Of a stretch of DNA of 5,570 nucleotides, positions 5,243 through 5,570 are shown one piece after another. This stretch comes from JAGOBX01 sp017999075 [NCBI: Candidatus Babelota bacterium] (lineage in GTDB: Bacteria > JAGOBX01). Position 1 is the first letter of the stretch, and each line of letters starts with the position of its first letter. The stretch is taken from contig JAGOBX010000272.1 in the NCBI GenBank assembly GCA_017999075.1, positions 1-5,570 of the forward strand. The letters are read 5' to 3'. The position numbers were made by a program, and so were the translations under genes. The notes under the pieces were generated by a model that saw nothing but the letters and a program-made list of their open reading frames with translations, made no database searches and had not been told where the DNA came from.

Positions 5243-5570
5243 ATGGATTTTTCAACATTTGATCACATTTCAACACATTCAAACATATTTGGTGGAGACG
5301 ATGTATATTCTAATGGAGAATATCTCGGACATACTGAACCAAATATATTCGGTGGTGAAGATTTTCATTCGCTTGATGGAAGTATCAACATTAATACTAA
5401 ACCAAATATATTTGGTGGAGAAAATATTACAGATAATCATGAAATGAATCTTCATACAAAACCTAATATTTTGGGTGGAGAAGATTATACACCGGATAAT
5501 CATAGTAATACTGTTATGCATACAAAATCAAATATATTTGGTGGGCACGATATATATCATAATAATCAAA
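5243..5570 (+). CDS. Novel NIFGG-repeat protein, 3' end outside window
   Basis: I do not recognise this protein. The frame is open from ATG 5243 to the window edge (109 codons) and is the downstream partner of the dynamin pair, starting 9 bases after the GTPase B stop. It contains five copies of a motif with consensus (H/N)-T-(K/E)-(P/S)-N-I-F-G-G-(E/D)-(D/N). The Asn begins at residues 14, 34, 55, 75 and 97, so the period is 20-22 residues; the fourth copy has Leu for Phe and the fifth His-Asp after Gly-Gly. Linkers of 9-11 residues are polar, rich in Asn, His, Asp, Ser and Tyr, and vary in sequence. No cysteine, signal peptide or membrane segment is visible. Copies differ at synonymous positions (TTT/TTC, GGA/GGT/GGG), so the protein motif is what is conserved. 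A disordered, multivalent binding or scaffold protein acting with the GTPases is an inference from context. Confidence 0.82.
   Translation, partial: MDFSTFDHISTHSNIFGGDDVYSNGEYLGHTEPNIFGGEDFHSLDGSININTKPNIFGGENITDNHEMNLHTKPNILGGEDYTPDNHSNTVMHTKSNIFGGHDIYHNNQ
5282..5545 (+). repeat. Five codon-phased repeats encoding NIFGG
   Basis: The core AAYATATTTGGTGG-like units begin at 5282, 5342, 5405, 5465 and 5531, with spacings of 60, 63, 60 and 66 bases. All are multiples of three, as required for a repeat kept within a protein. The array probably continues past the window. Confidence 0.85.

Noticed and set aside
5259-5521. Short frames on both strands (5259-5447 plus, 5279-5521 minus)
   Set aside because: They are out-of-frame readings of the repeat protein gene. 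Their apparent repeats arise from its codons, and they have no suitable ribosome binding sites.
5282-5545. CRISPR-like or other direct-repeat array
   Set aside because: Units are short, spacings are multiples of three, differences are mainly synonymous, and the region lies in an open reading frame with a good start.

Overview
The window is strongly AT-rich with standard bacterial coding. Shine-Dalgarno sequences are clear (AGGAG, AGAGGA, GGAGG, GAGGTG). All supported genes lie on the + strand. It looks like an accessory region of a low-GC bacterium; the sequence alone does not identify the taxon. The insertion sequence is visibly less AT-rich than its surroundings: one hand-counted 60-base line inside the transposase (3241-3300) has 25 G+C, against 14 in a line of the flanking gene (4441-4500). 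This fits acquisition from elsewhere.

Layout. 1-228 is non-coding leader DNA with several hairpin-forming segments. 229-2076 encodes a complete bacterial dynamin-like GTPase of 615 aa. A second dynamin-like GTPase starts at 2091, 14 bases after the first one's stop. It is broken inside its GTPase domain by an IS5/IS1182-type insertion sequence (transposase 2966-3988, right end near 4145). The rest of the second GTPase resumes in an open frame at about 4148 and ends at 5233. Joining the two halves in frame gives about 614 aa with the same domain order as the first protein, so the ancestral locus held a tandem pair of nearly equal dynamin-like proteins. At 5243, 9 bases after the second GTPase, a further reading frame starts and runs off the window. 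Its visible 109 residues contain five copies of a roughly 20-22 residue repeat centred on Asn-Ile-Phe-Gly-Gly.

How the parts fit. Tight spacing and individual ribosome binding sites suggest one operon: GTPase A, GTPase B, repeat protein. Paired bacterial dynamin-like proteins are known to assemble as hetero-oligomers that tether or remodel membranes. GTPase A carries an abnormal G4 motif (NYWN) while GTPase B has a normal-looking NQID, so the two subunits were probably not equivalent. The repeat protein is the most novel item: an unrecognised, soluble, multivalent-looking protein that could be a scaffold, recruitment factor or substrate for the dynamin pair. In this genome the insertion has probably inactivated B, and may also lower expression of the repeat protein.
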